From NCBI GenBank assembly GCA_964413525.1, contig CAYPTI010000019.1:1-20382 (forward strand): a stretch of DNA of 20,382 bases, given 5' to 3'. The DNA is from CAYPTI01 sp964413525 [NCBI: uncultured bacterium] (GTDB lineage: Bacteria; T1Sed10-126). Below, in pieces: positions 7,557 to 15,624 of this stretch. A program made the translations under genes and the position numbers. Position 1 is the stretch's first letter. Each line of letters opens with the position of its first letter. The notes under the pieces were generated by a model. That model worked only from the letters and a program-made list of their open reading frames with translations, was not told the DNA's origin and did no database searches.

Positions 7557-9674
7557 TCATCCTGAGAAACAACCCGGCGACGATCCCGCCGCGAGCCGGC
7601 CGGGGTCCGTCGTGTTCGTCTGCCGGGAAGCCATGTGGGTTTCGACCCCCAGCTGGGCCGAGGGAAGATCCGTCAGGGACAGACCAACCCAGATTTCCCG
7701 GTCCCGGTCCTCCCGGTGCCGGTACTGAGCCTCGACGGTCCAGCAGGAAAACTCTCGCCGGATCCCCACCCGGGTTTCCTCCAGAAGCGACCGATCGAAA
7801 TCGTACCGGTTTCGCTGGGTGAGGGACAAATCCTCCGTGATCTCCCAGCGCAGGTCCGTGGTCCCCTGTTCGGCGGCCGAGCCGTCTTCCCGGCGGTTCC
7901 AGGCGTAACCCAGTTCAAAATCGAACCCCGTTCGCGGGGACCAGTGAAGGCCGGAGGAAACCTGCCCCGGTTCCTCTTCCTCCCAGTTCCAGAGGGTCTC
8001 CCCGAACAGGGTCACCGGGCCCCACCGGATCCCCCCGAAGCTGGCCCGGGTGAAGGAGCGCTGCTCCCAATCCAGATCGACCTGTTCGGCTCGCCGGAAA
8101 TCGCGCGTGTGAGCCAGCCGGAACCAGCCGTACCGCCCGATCCAATCAAGCGAGGTCGTCAACCGGTTGGTCAGCCGACCGCCGGATTCAATCCGTTCCG
8201 GTCCCGTATCGGCGAACGGATCGTCATCAAACAGGATCAGGGGTTGTTCGTCCCGCCGGTTGAACCGTTCCTCCAGCCGATGGGAGAGACTCCAGTGAAG
8301 GCCGTCCGTCAACCGGAACTGGCCGCGAACCTCAGCGATTCCCGAGCCAATGGAGGTGCGGTCGTCCCCAGGCTGTTCTTCGAACTGCTGCCGGTACCCG
8401 AGGGTGATCGAAGAACCAAGGATCCCGGAAGAGTACAGCGTCCGGTTCCATGTATGCCGGAGTTCACCCGCGTTCCGATGTTCGTCCTCACCGCGTATGA
8501 ACCGCCGCTCACCGGAGAGGCTGGTCTGAAGGACAAATCCCAGGAAGGGCCGGGAAAATTCGTCCAGGCTCACCCGGGGAAGCACTCCGTCCTGTTGAAC
8601 AAACCCGTCGGCATCTCCGGCCCCCGGAACTCGATCGGTGCGACGGAAATCCGTCCGAAAAATGGTGTTCACCCCCCGATGCAGCAAGGAACCGCGGAAC
8701 CGGCGGTCGGTCTGAAACCGGTCGTCGAGGTTGCGGGTGAACTGCTGATCGAACCGAGAGAAGTTAACCCAATCGGCACTGCCCTGAACCAGCCAGTTCG
8801 TGTCGTCAAACCGGTAATCCACATCGGACCGCAGCCGTGACATCCGGATCCGGTCCTCGCCCCGTTCCTCGTCTCCGTCCTCGTCCAGAACCAGCGGTTT
8901 TCGTCGGGTCAGGAAGTAATACAGGTAGGCGTGCTGTCCCGGTTCGTCGTATTCGACGTCGGCGCCGATCCCCGGCAGGACCTTCTGACGAAAATCCGTG
9001 TAAATGGCCCCGGTTACGGGTTGTTCGTCCCGTTCCATCAGATAATGGTAATTGATTTCCATGGTGGCTCCGTCGCGGGAACTGTAGCCCGGTCGAAATT
9101 GCCAGCGCGACAATCCGTCCCTCAGGTCAACCCGGAGCCAGGGGCTGTAAAAGACGGGTATCGGACCGATCCAGACCACGGCGTGACGGGCGACGATGCG
9201 GTCTCCCGGGTACACCACGATCTCCGACGCCTCAATGTCGAAATCATTCCCCTCCAGGGTGCAGGTCGTCAGGCCCACGTGCCGGGCGCTCCAGCGGTCC
9301 GGGGAGGACCGTTCCAGTTCCCGGGCCTCAAACAACCAGGGAGCCATCTCGCCGCGGGTCCGGTCGGCCTGCACGGCCCCGGTTTCACGGTTATACCGGA
9401 GGTATTCCCCGGTCACCCGGTCGATCTCCGGACCGGTCATGGTCACGTCCCCGAAGGCTTCGACGACGTCCTCGGACTGATTGTAGCGGACCCGGCTGGC
9501 CCGGAGCCGTCGATCATTCATCCGGACCTCAACGTTCCCGACCGCCTCGAGGATTCCCTGCTCCCGATCCCAGTCCATCGAATCGGCCTGTTCAAGGACG
9601 ATCGGTTCGGCCTGCAGGATGGACGGCACCAGCACGAAGACGAGTACGATAATCCCGCCGTACCGAGGCATCAC
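7557..9674 (-). CDS. lptD: Outer-membrane LPS assembly protein LptD (OstA/Imp)
   Basis: A 705-residue outer-membrane protein. It begins with a signal peptide (about 1-22, cleaved near LQA-EP), followed by an OstA/LptA-like beta-jellyroll (about 25-125, VLEQADSMDWDREQGILEAV and LEAVGNVEV signatures), the LptD linker (about 135-185, TTCTLEGNDFDIEA and GPIPVFYSPWLRV) and a long beta-barrel rich in aromatic and charged residues to the end. LptD, with the lipoprotein LptE, inserts lipopolysaccharide into the outer leaflet. Only three cysteines are seen (138, 644, 702), fewer than the four that form two disulfides in E. coli LptD. Start: GTG 9674 lies 8 nt after a strong GGGAGG; the adjacent ATG 9671 is the alternative. 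It is shorter than the E. coli protein (784 residues), as is common outside Proteobacteria. Confidence 0.9.
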   Translation of the reverse strand: MMPRYGGIIVLVFVLVPSILQAEPIVLEQADSMDWDREQGILEAVGNVEVRMNDRRLRASRVRYNQSEDVVEAFGDVTMTGPEIDRVTGEYLRYNRETGAVQADRTRGEMAPWLFEARELERSSPDRWSARHVGLTTCTLEGNDFDIEASEIVVYPGDRIVARHAVVWIGPIPVFYSPWLRVDLRDGLSRWQFRPGYSSRDGATMEINYHYLMERDEQPVTGAIYTDFRQKVLPGIGADVEYDEPGQHAYLYYFLTRRKPLVLDEDGDEERGEDRIRMSRLRSDVDYRFDDTNWLVQGSADWVNFSRFDQQFTRNLDDRFQTDRRFRGSLLHRGVNTIFRTDFRRTDRVPGAGDADGFVQQDGVLPRVSLDEFSRPFLGFVLQTSLSGERRFIRGEDEHRNAGELRHTWNRTLYSSGILGSSITLGYRQQFEEQPGDDRTSIGSGIAEVRGQFRLTDGLHWSLSHRLEERFNRRDEQPLILFDDDPFADTGPERIESGGRLTNRLTTSLDWIGRYGWFRLAHTRDFRRAEQVDLDWEQRSFTRASFGGIRWGPVTLFGETLWNWEEEEPGQVSSGLHWSPRTGFDFELGYAWNRREDGSAAEQGTTDLRWEITEDLSLTQRNRYDFDRSLLEETRVGIRREFSCWTVEAQYRHREDRDREIWVGLSLTDLPSAQLGVETHMASRQTNTTDPGRLAAGSSPGCFSG

Positions 9675-9839
9675 CGTGGTAACCTCCCTTGAAGCACCAT
9701 CAACCCCGATCCGCTGACCACCGGGAACCCCTCACACTACAAAGAGCGGGAGAATCAACCAACGATGTCCCCTCCTCGGTGGATGACCGTTCTCAGGGCC
9801 CTCCCCATCGATCGTCCGAACCGTTCACGGGAATTTCCG

Positions 9840-9868
9840 TTGACCCCGCGGACGACCGAAGATATCCT
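9840..9868 (+). promoter_or_regulatory. Promoter of rplU-rpmA (sigma70 type)
   Basis: TTGACC (9840-9845, 5/6) and TATCCT (9863-9868, 4/6) with the ideal 17-nt spacer. Initiation would fall near 9875, giving a leader under 20 nt before ATG 9892. The 217-nt gap shared with lptD holds no gene. A weak divergent pair for lptD, TTGGTT (9762-9757) and TAGTGT (9739-9734) with 17-nt spacing, is visible but poor. Confidence 0.55.
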
Positions 9869-9891
9869 ATTGCTTTTGGGAGTGAGTGTAT

Positions 9892-10212
9892 ATGTATGCC
9901 GTGATTGCGATTGGAAGTCATCAGTACCGGGTGGAGCCGGACGCCGAATTTACGGTCTTTCGCCGGGACGCGGACGAAGGAGAGGAACTCGTCCTCGACG
10001 ATGTCCGTTTGTACCGGGATGAAGACGAGGTCCACGTCGGTGAGCCGACCGTTGAGGGAGCCCGGGTCCGAACCCGGGTCGCCGAACATTACCGCGGCGA
10101 CAAAATCACCGTGTTTGACTACAAACGACGGCACGGGCACCGACGAAAACTCGGCCACCGGGACGATTTAACCCGACTTGTTGTTGAGGCGATCGAGCCG
10201 CCCGGTTCCTGA
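9892..10212 (+). CDS. rplU: 50S ribosomal protein L21
   Basis: A 106-residue L21, the normal length, opening [20 protein letters not shown] (family form: MYAVIEIGGKQYRV). It carries the basic [16 protein letters not shown] segment that contacts 23S rRNA near residues 77-92. L21 binds domain I of 23S rRNA and helps assemble the large subunit. ATG 9892 is chosen over the GTG six bases earlier because it gives the exact family N-terminus; GGGAG (9878-9882) lies 9 nt upstream. The gene is paired with rpmA as in nearly all bacteria. The 101-nt gap before rpmA has no room for the Prp protease gene found there in Firmicutes. Confidence 0.97.
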   Translation: MYAVIAIGSHQYRVEPDAEFTVFRRDADEGEELVLDDVRLYRDEDEVHVGEPTVEGARVRTRVAEHYRGDKITVFDYKRRHGHRRKLGHRDDLTRLVVEAIEPPGS

Positions 10213-10217
10213 TCGTT

Positions 10218-10269
10218 GAACCCCGGTCCACCGGTAGGGTTCGGAGACCGGGGATTCGGACCGATCCCC
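10218..10269 (+). promoter_or_regulatory. Two overlapping, mutually exclusive RNA hairpins between rplU and rpmA
   Basis: Hairpin A pairs CCCCGGTC (10221-10228) with GACCGGGG (10246-10253), an 8-bp GC-rich stem with a 17-nt loop, extendable by GAA/TTC across a one-base bulge. Hairpin B pairs GGGGAT (10250-10255) with ATCCCC (10264-10269). Both need 10250-10253, so they compete. No T-run follows hairpin B (only GTTTAA). They may act as an attenuator, a processing site or a translational control element for rpmA. Confidence 0.5.
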
Positions 10270-10298
10270 AGTTTAACCCTCGATCCAAGCATATCCGG

Positions 10299-10306
10299 AA
10301 GGAGGT
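10299..10306 (+). promoter_or_regulatory. Perfect Shine-Dalgarno that fixes a TTG start for rpmA
   Basis: AAGGAGGT is fully complementary to the 16S rRNA 3' end and lies 7 nt before TTG 10314. It overlaps the upstream in-frame GTG (10305), which therefore cannot be the start. Confidence 0.85.
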
Positions 10307-10313
10307 GGCGACG

Positions 10314-10622
10314 TTGGCAACCAAAGCAAGCCAGGGACATACGAAGAACGGTCGCGATTCGATCTCCAAGCGGCTTGGGGTAAAAGCTTTCGGCGGCGAA
10401 GAGGTACCGGCCGGCAGCATTCTGGTCCGCCAGCGTGGTACCAAGTACCACCCCGGTCTCAACGTCGGTATCGGCAGCGACGACACGCTGTTCGCCAAGG
10501 AGAACGGGACCGTTGTGTTCACCCGGAAACGTTCCGGGCGCAAATACATCAGCATTTTGACCGAAGACAATCGTCAGGCCATGCAGGCCTACGACAGCGC
10601 CGTACAGGCCTCCCCCGCCTGA
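10314..10622 (+). CDS. rpmA: 50S ribosomal protein L27
   Basis: A 102-residue L27 starting [16 protein letters not shown], matching the family N-terminus MAxKxGxGSTxNGRDS. The conserved core [40 protein letters not shown] and [11 protein letters not shown] is intact. The flexible N-terminal tail of L27 reaches the peptidyl-transferase centre. The start is TTG, decided by the perfect Shine-Dalgarno 7 nt upstream and by homology; a GTG three codons earlier lies inside that site. There is no hydrophobic N-terminal extension of the sort cleaved by Prp in Firmicutes and relatives. The gene follows rplU, with a structured 101-nt gap, and precedes obg by 24 nt. Confidence 0.97.
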   Translation: MATKASQGHTKNGRDSISKRLGVKAFGGEEVPAGSILVRQRGTKYHPGLNVGIGSDDTLFAKENGTVVFTRKRSGRKYISILTEDNRQAMQAYDSAVQASPA

Positions 10623-10646
10623 TCCCCTCCCCTTCCCTCAGCGACC

Positions 10647-11915
10647 ATGCCCCGTTCCTTCGTCGATGAAGCGACCCTGACGGTTCGTGGAGGCCGCGGG
10701 GGCGACGGTTGCACCTCGTTTTTACGTCAGCCCCATCAGCCCCACGGCGGACCCGACGGAGGCGACGGGGGCGACGGAGGGGACGTTATCATCCGGGCCG
10801 ACGAACGGCTCGAGACCCTTGCCCACCTGCAGGACAACCAGACGATCGTCGCCGGGGACGGAAAATCCGGGGGACCCAACCGCCGAAACGGGGCCGCCGG
10901 GGAGCCGACCGAAGTCCGGGTCCCGCCGGGTACGCTGGTCGTTGATGTCGAAAGCGACCGCCGGCTGGCCGACCTGAAGGACCCGGGGGATCGGGTGACC
11001 GTCGCCGAAGGTGGTTCGGGAGGACGGGGGAACCGGTGTTTCGCCAACAGCCAGCGTCAGCTCCCCCGGTTTCACGAACGGGGGGTTCCGGGGGAACGCC
11101 GGACCGTCCGGCTTGAACTGCGTCTGCTGGCCGATGTTGGAATCATTGGAGCCCCGAACGCGGGAAAGTCCACCCTGCTTTCAAGCCTGACCAACGCTCG
11201 GCCCGAGATCGGTCAGCACCCCTTCACCACCACCACGCCGAACCTGGGGGTCCTCCAGGTGGATCACCGGCGGGCGACCCTGTGTGACGTCCCCGGCCTG
11301 ATCGAAAACGCCCACCGGGGCGCCGGGCTGGGCCTGCAATTTCTCAAACACGCCGACCGCACCGCCATGCTGCTTCACGTCGTGAACCTGGAGGCGGACG
11401 ATCCGATTCAGGAATACCGGATCGTTCGGGCCGAGATCGAAGCTCACTCCGACCGGATGGCCGACAAACCCTCGCTTGTGCTGCTGAACAAGGTTGATCG
11501 GGTCGATGACGAGTGGGTGGACCTGGTGAAGGAAGAACTCCCCCCGGAAGCGGAACCCCTGATGGTTGGTTCGGCCCGCACCGGGGAGGGACTGGAGGAA
11601 TTGAAACGGGAACTGATCCGGCGGGTCCGGACCCGTTCGGACGCCGAAGACGAGGCGGAGGGGCCGGAGGAACGACTGGTGGAAATGGAACAGACAACCC
11701 CGATCCGGGTGTTTCAACGGGGCGATGTGTTTATGCTTCAGGGCGACGAGGTCGAGTCCCTGCTGCAGCGGTTCGATCTCGGGAACCCGGACGCTCTCGC
11801 CTACGTTCGGGACCGGCTGATGAGCCTCGGGCTCCACAAGGAACTCGAGCAGGCCGGGTGCAGGCCGGGGGACACGGTTCGGGTTGGTGACCGGGAGTTC
11901 GAATACACCGGTTGA
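10647..11915 (+). CDS. obgE: Obg/CgtA GTPase (ribosome assembly and stress)
   Basis: A 422-residue Obg with all three domains: the glycine-rich Obg fold (about 4-160, GGRGGDGCTSF and GGPDGGDGGDGGDV), the GTPase domain (about 161-328) with G1 GAPNAGKS (168-175), G2 TTTTPN (194-199), G3 DVPG (214-217), G4 NKVD (281-284) and G5 SAR (309-311), and a C-terminal OCT domain (about 348-422) found in many non-enteric Obg proteins. Obg binds the 50S subunit and links GTP/ppGpp levels to ribosome maturation. ATG 10647 gives the family N-terminus (SFVDEATLTVRGG). There is no purine-rich ribosome binding site; the 24 nt before it are pyrimidine-rich, so translation probably depends on coupling to rpmA. 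Position after rplU-rpmA is classical. Confidence 0.96.
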   Translation: MPRSFVDEATLTVRGGRGGDGCTSFLRQPHQPHGGPDGGDGGDGGDVIIRADERLETLAHLQDNQTIVAGDGKSGGPNRRNGAAGEPTEVRVPPGTLVVDVESDRRLADLKDPGDRVTVAEGGSGGRGNRCFANSQRQLPRFHERGVPGERRTVRLELRLLADVGIIGAPNAGKSTLLSSLTNARPEIGQHPFTTTTPNLGVLQVDHRRATLCDVPGLIENAHRGAGLGLQFLKHADRTAMLLHVVNLEADDPIQEYRIVRAEIEAHSDRMADKPSLVLLNKVDRVDDEWVDLVKEELPPEAEPLMVGSARTGEGLEELKRELIRRVRTRSDAEDEAEGPEERLVEMEQTTPIRVFQRGDVFMLQGDEVESLLQRFDLGNPDALAYVRDRLMSLGLHKELEQAGCRPGDTVRVGDREFEYTG

Positions 11916-11939
11916 ACGGGACGGGCTGGCATTGATTGG

Positions 11940-11960
11940 CTTTTCGGCTGGCCGAACAAG
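11940..11960 (+). terminator. Possible terminator hairpin after obg
   Basis: CTT-TTCGG and CCGAA-c-AAG form a stem of about 8 bp with one bulge and a CTGG loop (TTCGG 11943-11947, CCGAA 11952-11956), 24 nt after the obg stop. No T-run follows, so a Rho-independent role is doubtful. The rest of the 154-nt gap before proB shows no gene and only a weak TATACC -10-like site (11988-11993). Confidence 0.3.
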
Positions 11961-12069
11961 ATCTCCGTCGTATTTTCTGTCAGAATTTATACCCTGTAGC
12001 GGACCGGACGCCGGCATACCGGAAGCCGCAGAATCAGCCGAACCCTGACAAAAAGGACAGCGGATTACC

Positions 12070-13188
12070 ATGAACCGAGACGAATTATCCAGCACCCACC
12101 GATTGGTCGTCAAAATCGGATCCAGCCTTCTCGGCGGGGACGAATCCCCCGTTCCCGGCCTGGTGAAGCAGATCGCCAACCTCCAGACGGGCGGCCGGGA
12201 GACGGTCCTGGTGACCAGCGGAGCCATTTTCTTCGGGATGAAGAAACTGGGCCGATCAAACCGTCCCGTCACCCTGCCGGAAAAACAATCCATCGCCTCC
12301 ATCGGCCAGCCTCACCTGATGAAGTACTACGATGAACTGTTCAACCGGCACGGGCTCAACACCGGGCAGGTGCTGCTGACCCAGCAGGACATCGACAACC
12401 GGGAAAGTTACCTCAACGCCTCCAACACGCTGAACTGGATGATCCGGGACGGAGTCATCCCGATCGTCAACGAAAACGACACCGTGGCGACGGACGAGAT
12501 CCAGTTCGGAGACAACGACACCCTGGCCTCCATGGTGACCACGCTGGTGGATGCCGATCTGCTGATCATCCTCAGCGACGTACGAGGGCTGTTCCCGAAC
12601 GATCCCGAGACCGATCCGGACCCGATCGACGTGGTCCGGAACATCGACGATTCGATTCATCGGATCGCCGGGCCCAGCGGGGACCGCCAATCGACGGTCG
12701 GAGGCATGACCACCAAAGTTCAGGCGGCCGAGACCCTGGTTCAGTCCGGCACCCCCATGGTGGTGGCGTCCGGACATTCCGACGACGTGCTTCCGCGGAT
12801 CCTGGGCGGAGAAACCATCGGAACCCTGTTCAAACCCCATGAAGGGGAGGAAGCCGTGCGGGGGAGGAAACGCTGGATTGGCTACCACCTGCTTCCGAAG
12901 GGGACCATTCAGGTGGACCGGGGGGCGGCCGAAGCCATCCGGGAACGGGGCACCAGTCTCCTTCCCTCCGGGGTCATCGATGCCGAAGGTCGGTTTGAAC
13001 GGGGGGACGCCGTCCGGATCCTTGACGAGGACGAACGGGAGTTCGCCCGCGGGATGTCCAACTACAACCCGCAGGAAGTGAACCGGATTAAAGGATGTCA
13101 AACGGACGAAATTTTTGATATTCTCGGGTATCACGATTTCGACGAAATTATCCATCGAGACAACATGGTGGTCTTCCATGACGACTGA
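12070..13188 (+). CDS. proB: Glutamate 5-kinase
   Basis: ProB phosphorylates L-glutamate to gamma-glutamyl phosphate, the first step of proline synthesis, in the cytoplasm. The 372-residue protein has the amino-acid-kinase fold (about 8-255) with VVKIGSS (13-19), VTSGAI (48-53), NENDTV (134-139), FGDND (146-150), SDVRGLF (169-175) and GGMTTK (211-216). A C-terminal PUA domain (about 265-372, RGRKRWIGYHLLPKGTIQVD) follows, so it is the long, E. coli-type form. ATG 12070 fits the family; the spacing to AAAGGA is long, and GCGGA nearer the start may serve instead. The end overlaps or abuts proA. A preceding 154-nt gap with a possible hairpin suggests transcription could restart here. Confidence 0.96.
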   Translation: MNRDELSSTHRLVVKIGSSLLGGDESPVPGLVKQIANLQTGGRETVLVTSGAIFFGMKKLGRSNRPVTLPEKQSIASIGQPHLMKYYDELFNRHGLNTGQVLLTQQDIDNRESYLNASNTLNWMIRDGVIPIVNENDTVATDEIQFGDNDTLASMVTTLVDADLLIILSDVRGLFPNDPETDPDPIDVVRNIDDSIHRIAGPSGDRQSTVGGMTTKVQAAETLVQSGTPMVVASGHSDDVLPRILGGETIGTLFKPHEGEEAVRGRKRWIGYHLLPKGTIQVDRGAAEAIRERGTSLLPSGVIDAEGRFERGDAVRILDEDEREFARGMSNYNPQEVNRIKGCQTDEIFDILGYHDFDEIIHRDNMVVFHDD

Positions 13189-13191
13189 GGT
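13187..13191 (+). promoter_or_regulatory. Ribosome binding site deciding the proA start
   Basis: GAGGT overlaps the proB stop codon and sits 4-5 nt before ATG 13196. It favours that start over the in-frame ATG at 13178. Confidence 0.5.
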
Positions 13192-13195
13192 AAAA

Positions 13196-14452
13196 ATGTC
13201 CCCCGCCGACCTTGCTCGCCGGGCCGACGAAGCCGCCCGGGAATTGGCTTCCCTGCCCTCCCGGGAGAAAAACGAAGCCCTGGATCGAATTGCCCGGCTC
13301 CTGGACGAACGGCGAAGTTCCATCATCGAAGCCAACAAGAAGGATCTGGAAACGGGTCGCCGGGAGGGACTGTCGGAAGCGCTCCTGGATCGCCTCCGGC
13401 TGACCCCGGACCGGATCGACGGCATGATTGACGGGATCCGTCAGGTTCGGGAGCTGCCGGATCCGGTGGGAGAAATTGACTCCCTGACCCGGCGTCCCAA
13501 CGGACTCAAAATTGGCCGTCAGCGGGTCCCCCTCGGGGTCATCGCCCTGATCTACGAATCCCGGCCGAACGTTACCGTCGACGCTTCGGTTCTCTGTCTG
13601 AAAGCCGGCAACGCCACCCTGCTTCGAGGCGGCTCCGAGGCCCGTCATTCGAATTACCTGCTGGTGGATCTCCTCCAGGAGGCGACCGAAGGCGTCCTTC
13701 CCGAAGGCACGGTCCAGATCCTCCGGGATCAGGACCGCTCCCTGGTGAACCAGATGTTGAAGCTGGACGAGTCCATCGACGTGGTGATCCCCCGTGGTGG
13801 GGAAGGGCTCATCGAAGCGGTGGCCGAACAATCGACCATCCCGGTGATCAAACATCACAAGGGGGTCTGCCACACCTACGTTTCGAGGGAAGCCGATCCG
13901 GAGATGGCCCGCTCGATCTGCCTCAACGCCAAAACTCAGCGGACCTCCGTCTGCAACGCGATGGAGACCCTCCTCCTGGACCGGGAGCTGGACGACGAGG
14001 TCATTCGCTCGATCCTCGGGGACCTCCGGGAACGGGACGTGGAATTGCGTGCGGGACCGGACCTCCGGGAACGGGTTCGAGAGCAGCCGGAACTCGAGCT
14101 GGTGCCGGCGGACGAATCCGACTGGGATCGGGAATACCTGGACCTGGTGCTCAGCGTCCGGCTTGTTGACGGGCTGGACGGGGCCCTGGATCACCTGCAC
14201 CGGTACGGTTCCAACCACTCCGACGCCATCGTGACCGAAAACTACTCCGAGGCGGAACGGTTTCTGAACGAGGTGGATTCGGCGGCGGTCTACGTGAACG
14301 CCTCCACGCGGTTCACGGATGGGTACGAGTTCGGTCTGGGAGCAGAAATCGGGATCAGCACCGAACGGCTCCACGCGCGGGGTCCCATGGGACTGCGGGA
14401 ACTAACCATTCCCAAGTACGTCATCTACGGCAGCGGCCAGGTTCGAAGCTGA
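13196..14452 (+). CDS. proA: Gamma-glutamyl phosphate reductase (glutamate-5-semialdehyde dehydrogenase)
   Basis: ProA reduces gamma-glutamyl phosphate with NADPH to glutamate-5-semialdehyde, the step after ProB; the two enzymes often form a complex. The 418-residue length is typical. The ALDH-fold hallmarks are present: PLGVIALIYESRPNVTVDA (112-130), AGNATLLRGGSEA (137-149), PRGGEGLI (199-206), and the catalytic cysteine C253 in NAKTQRTSVCNAMETLL. The C-terminal LGAEIGISTERLHARGPMGL signature is intact. ATG 13196 has GAGGT just upstream; ATG 13178, in frame and overlapping the end of proB, would add six residues. Either way the gene is translationally linked to proB. Confidence 0.96.
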   Translation: MSPADLARRADEAARELASLPSREKNEALDRIARLLDERRSSIIEANKKDLETGRREGLSEALLDRLRLTPDRIDGMIDGIRQVRELPDPVGEIDSLTRRPNGLKIGRQRVPLGVIALIYESRPNVTVDASVLCLKAGNATLLRGGSEARHSNYLLVDLLQEATEGVLPEGTVQILRDQDRSLVNQMLKLDESIDVVIPRGGEGLIEAVAEQSTIPVIKHHKGVCHTYVSREADPEMARSICLNAKTQRTSVCNAMETLLLDRELDDEVIRSILGDLRERDVELRAGPDLRERVREQPELELVPADESDWDREYLDLVLSVRLVDGLDGALDHLHRYGSNHSDAIVTENYSEAERFLNEVDSAAVYVNASTRFTDGYEFGLGAEIGISTERLHARGPMGLRELTIPKYVIYGSGQVRS

Positions 14453-14458
14453 CCCTGG

Positions 14459-15058
14459 ATGACGCTTCGTCTCGGGCTCCTCGGGGGAACGTTCGATCCG
14501 ATTCACCACGGACACCTGATCATCGCTCAGGAGGCCCAGCGGGACCTGTCGCTGGATCGAATTGATTTTGTTCCCACCCGGGTTCCTCCCCACAAACCCC
14601 CGCCGGTCGCCGAGCCTGAGGAACGACTCACCATGCTGGACCACGCCCTGGACTCCTTCCCCTCCTTTCGGGTCTCCCGCATCGAACTCGATCGGGAACC
14701 TCCCTCCTATACGGTTGAAACCCTCCACGAGTACCGGGAGAACCGGACGGACGACGCCGAGTTGTACTTCCTGGCGGGCATGGACAGCATCAAGGAACTC
14801 GATCAATGGCACCGCTGGGAGGAGCTGGTTACCCTGGCAACCGTCGTCGGGCTGAAGCGACCCGAACATTCCCGGTCGTCCGTCCCCGATCCCGTCAGGG
14901 ACCACGTTCGGGTACTGGAGAGTCCCCGGGTAGATATTTCGTCGTCAGACATTCGCCGCCGGTGCCGGGACCGGGAACCCTACGGAGCCTTTGTGCCCCG
15001 GGCGGTTCGGGAGTGGATTGAGGATCAAAACCTGTACAGAGGCGAGGATTCAGAATGA
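14459..15058 (+). CDS. nadD: Nicotinate-nucleotide adenylyltransferase
   Basis: NadD joins nicotinate mononucleotide and ATP to form deamido-NAD, a core step of NAD synthesis. The 199-residue protein has the nucleotidyltransferase signature GGTFDPIHHGH (9-19), VPPHK (42-46), SYTVETL (83-89) and the C-terminal ISSSDIR (160-166, family ISSTxIR), all conserved. ATG 14459 lies 6 nt after the proA stop. No clear Shine-Dalgarno is seen, so translation is probably coupled. Its stop overlaps the yqeK start by 4 nt (ATGA). The nadD-yqeK-(LCP)-rsfS order is common in Firmicutes and spirochaetes. Confidence 0.95.
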   Translation: MTLRLGLLGGTFDPIHHGHLIIAQEAQRDLSLDRIDFVPTRVPPHKPPPVAEPEERLTMLDHALDSFPSFRVSRIELDREPPSYTVETLHEYRENRTDDAELYFLAGMDSIKELDQWHRWEELVTLATVVGLKRPEHSRSSVPDPVRDHVRVLESPRVDISSSDIRRRCRDREPYGAFVPRAVREWIEDQNLYRGEDSE

Positions 15059-15624
15059 AGGAGATCGAGTCCCGGGAGACCCGGCGGGTCCGGAATATGC
15101 TCCCGGAGGACCGGTGGGCCCACACGAAACGAGTGGTGGATACAGCCGGTGAACTTGCCGAACAGTACAACCTCCCCCCGGAACCTCTCCGGCGGGCGGC
15201 CCTGCTTCACGACATCGGAAAGGGACTCTCCTGGGGGGAACAGCAACGTCGAGCCCGCGATTACCGGGGAGATCTGGACCCCATCGAGGAACAGCTCTCA
15301 TCCCTCTGGCACGGTCCGGCCGGAGCGCACTTCTGCCGGACGGACCTTCGTCCCGAGCCCCCCGAACAGGTCCTGTTCGCCGTGGCGGAACATTCCACCG
15401 GTCACCCGGACGCCGATTTTACTCTTCTCGCCCTGCTGGTGGCCGATTTCACGGAACCCGGGCGGGAGTTCCAGGCCTCCATTGACCTTCGTCAGGACAT
15501 CGGTGAACTCCCGCTTGAGGTCCTGGCCAGAAAAACCCTGGAATTCAAACTCGAGAATTGTCTCCGCCGTCAGAGCTTGATTCACCCCCGTTCCGTGGAG
15601 GCCTACAACCAGCTTTGCGCCTGA
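15055..15624 (+). CDS. yqeK: YqeK-type HD-domain protein (likely diadenosine tetraphosphate hydrolase)
   Basis: A 189-residue HD-superfamily metal hydrolase. Metal ligands are recognisable: H23 (RWAHTKRVV), H52-D53 (LLHDIGKG), H86 (LWHGPAGA), H113 (AEHSTGHPDADF) and D131 in ADFTEPGR, matching YqeK rather than generic HD proteins. Characterised YqeK enzymes split Ap4A symmetrically into two ADP and thereby control this stress nucleotide. The start ATG overlaps the nadD stop; GAGG (15044-15047) lies about 7 nt upstream. The end overlaps the next gene by 10 nt. Function is assigned from family and context, and is not proved for this protein. Confidence 0.92.
   Translation: MKEIESRETRRVRNMLPEDRWAHTKRVVDTAGELAEQYNLPPEPLRRAALLHDIGKGLSWGEQQRRARDYRGDLDPIEEQLSSLWHGPAGAHFCRTDLRPEPPEQVLFAVAEHSTGHPDADFTLLALLVADFTEPGREFQASIDLRQDIGELPLEVLARKTLEFKLENCLRRQSLIHPRSVEAYNQLCA

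Noticed and set aside
7635-8840. 401-codon open frame on the plus strand opposite lptD
   Set aside because: Pro/Gly/Arg-rich composition, no motif, and it lies wholly inside a clear LptD frame.
9765-10022. Small plus-strand frame crossing the rplU promoter
   Set aside because: It overlaps the promoter and rplU in another frame, has no ribosome binding site and no recognisable product.
11916-12069. A possible proline-responsive T-box or riboswitch before proB
   Set aside because: No T-box motif, specifier stem or terminator with T-run is visible; only one bulged hairpin and a weak -10-like site.
12256-14374. Long minus-strand frames opposite proB and proA
   Set aside because: Both are antisense shadows of intact, motif-complete enzymes.
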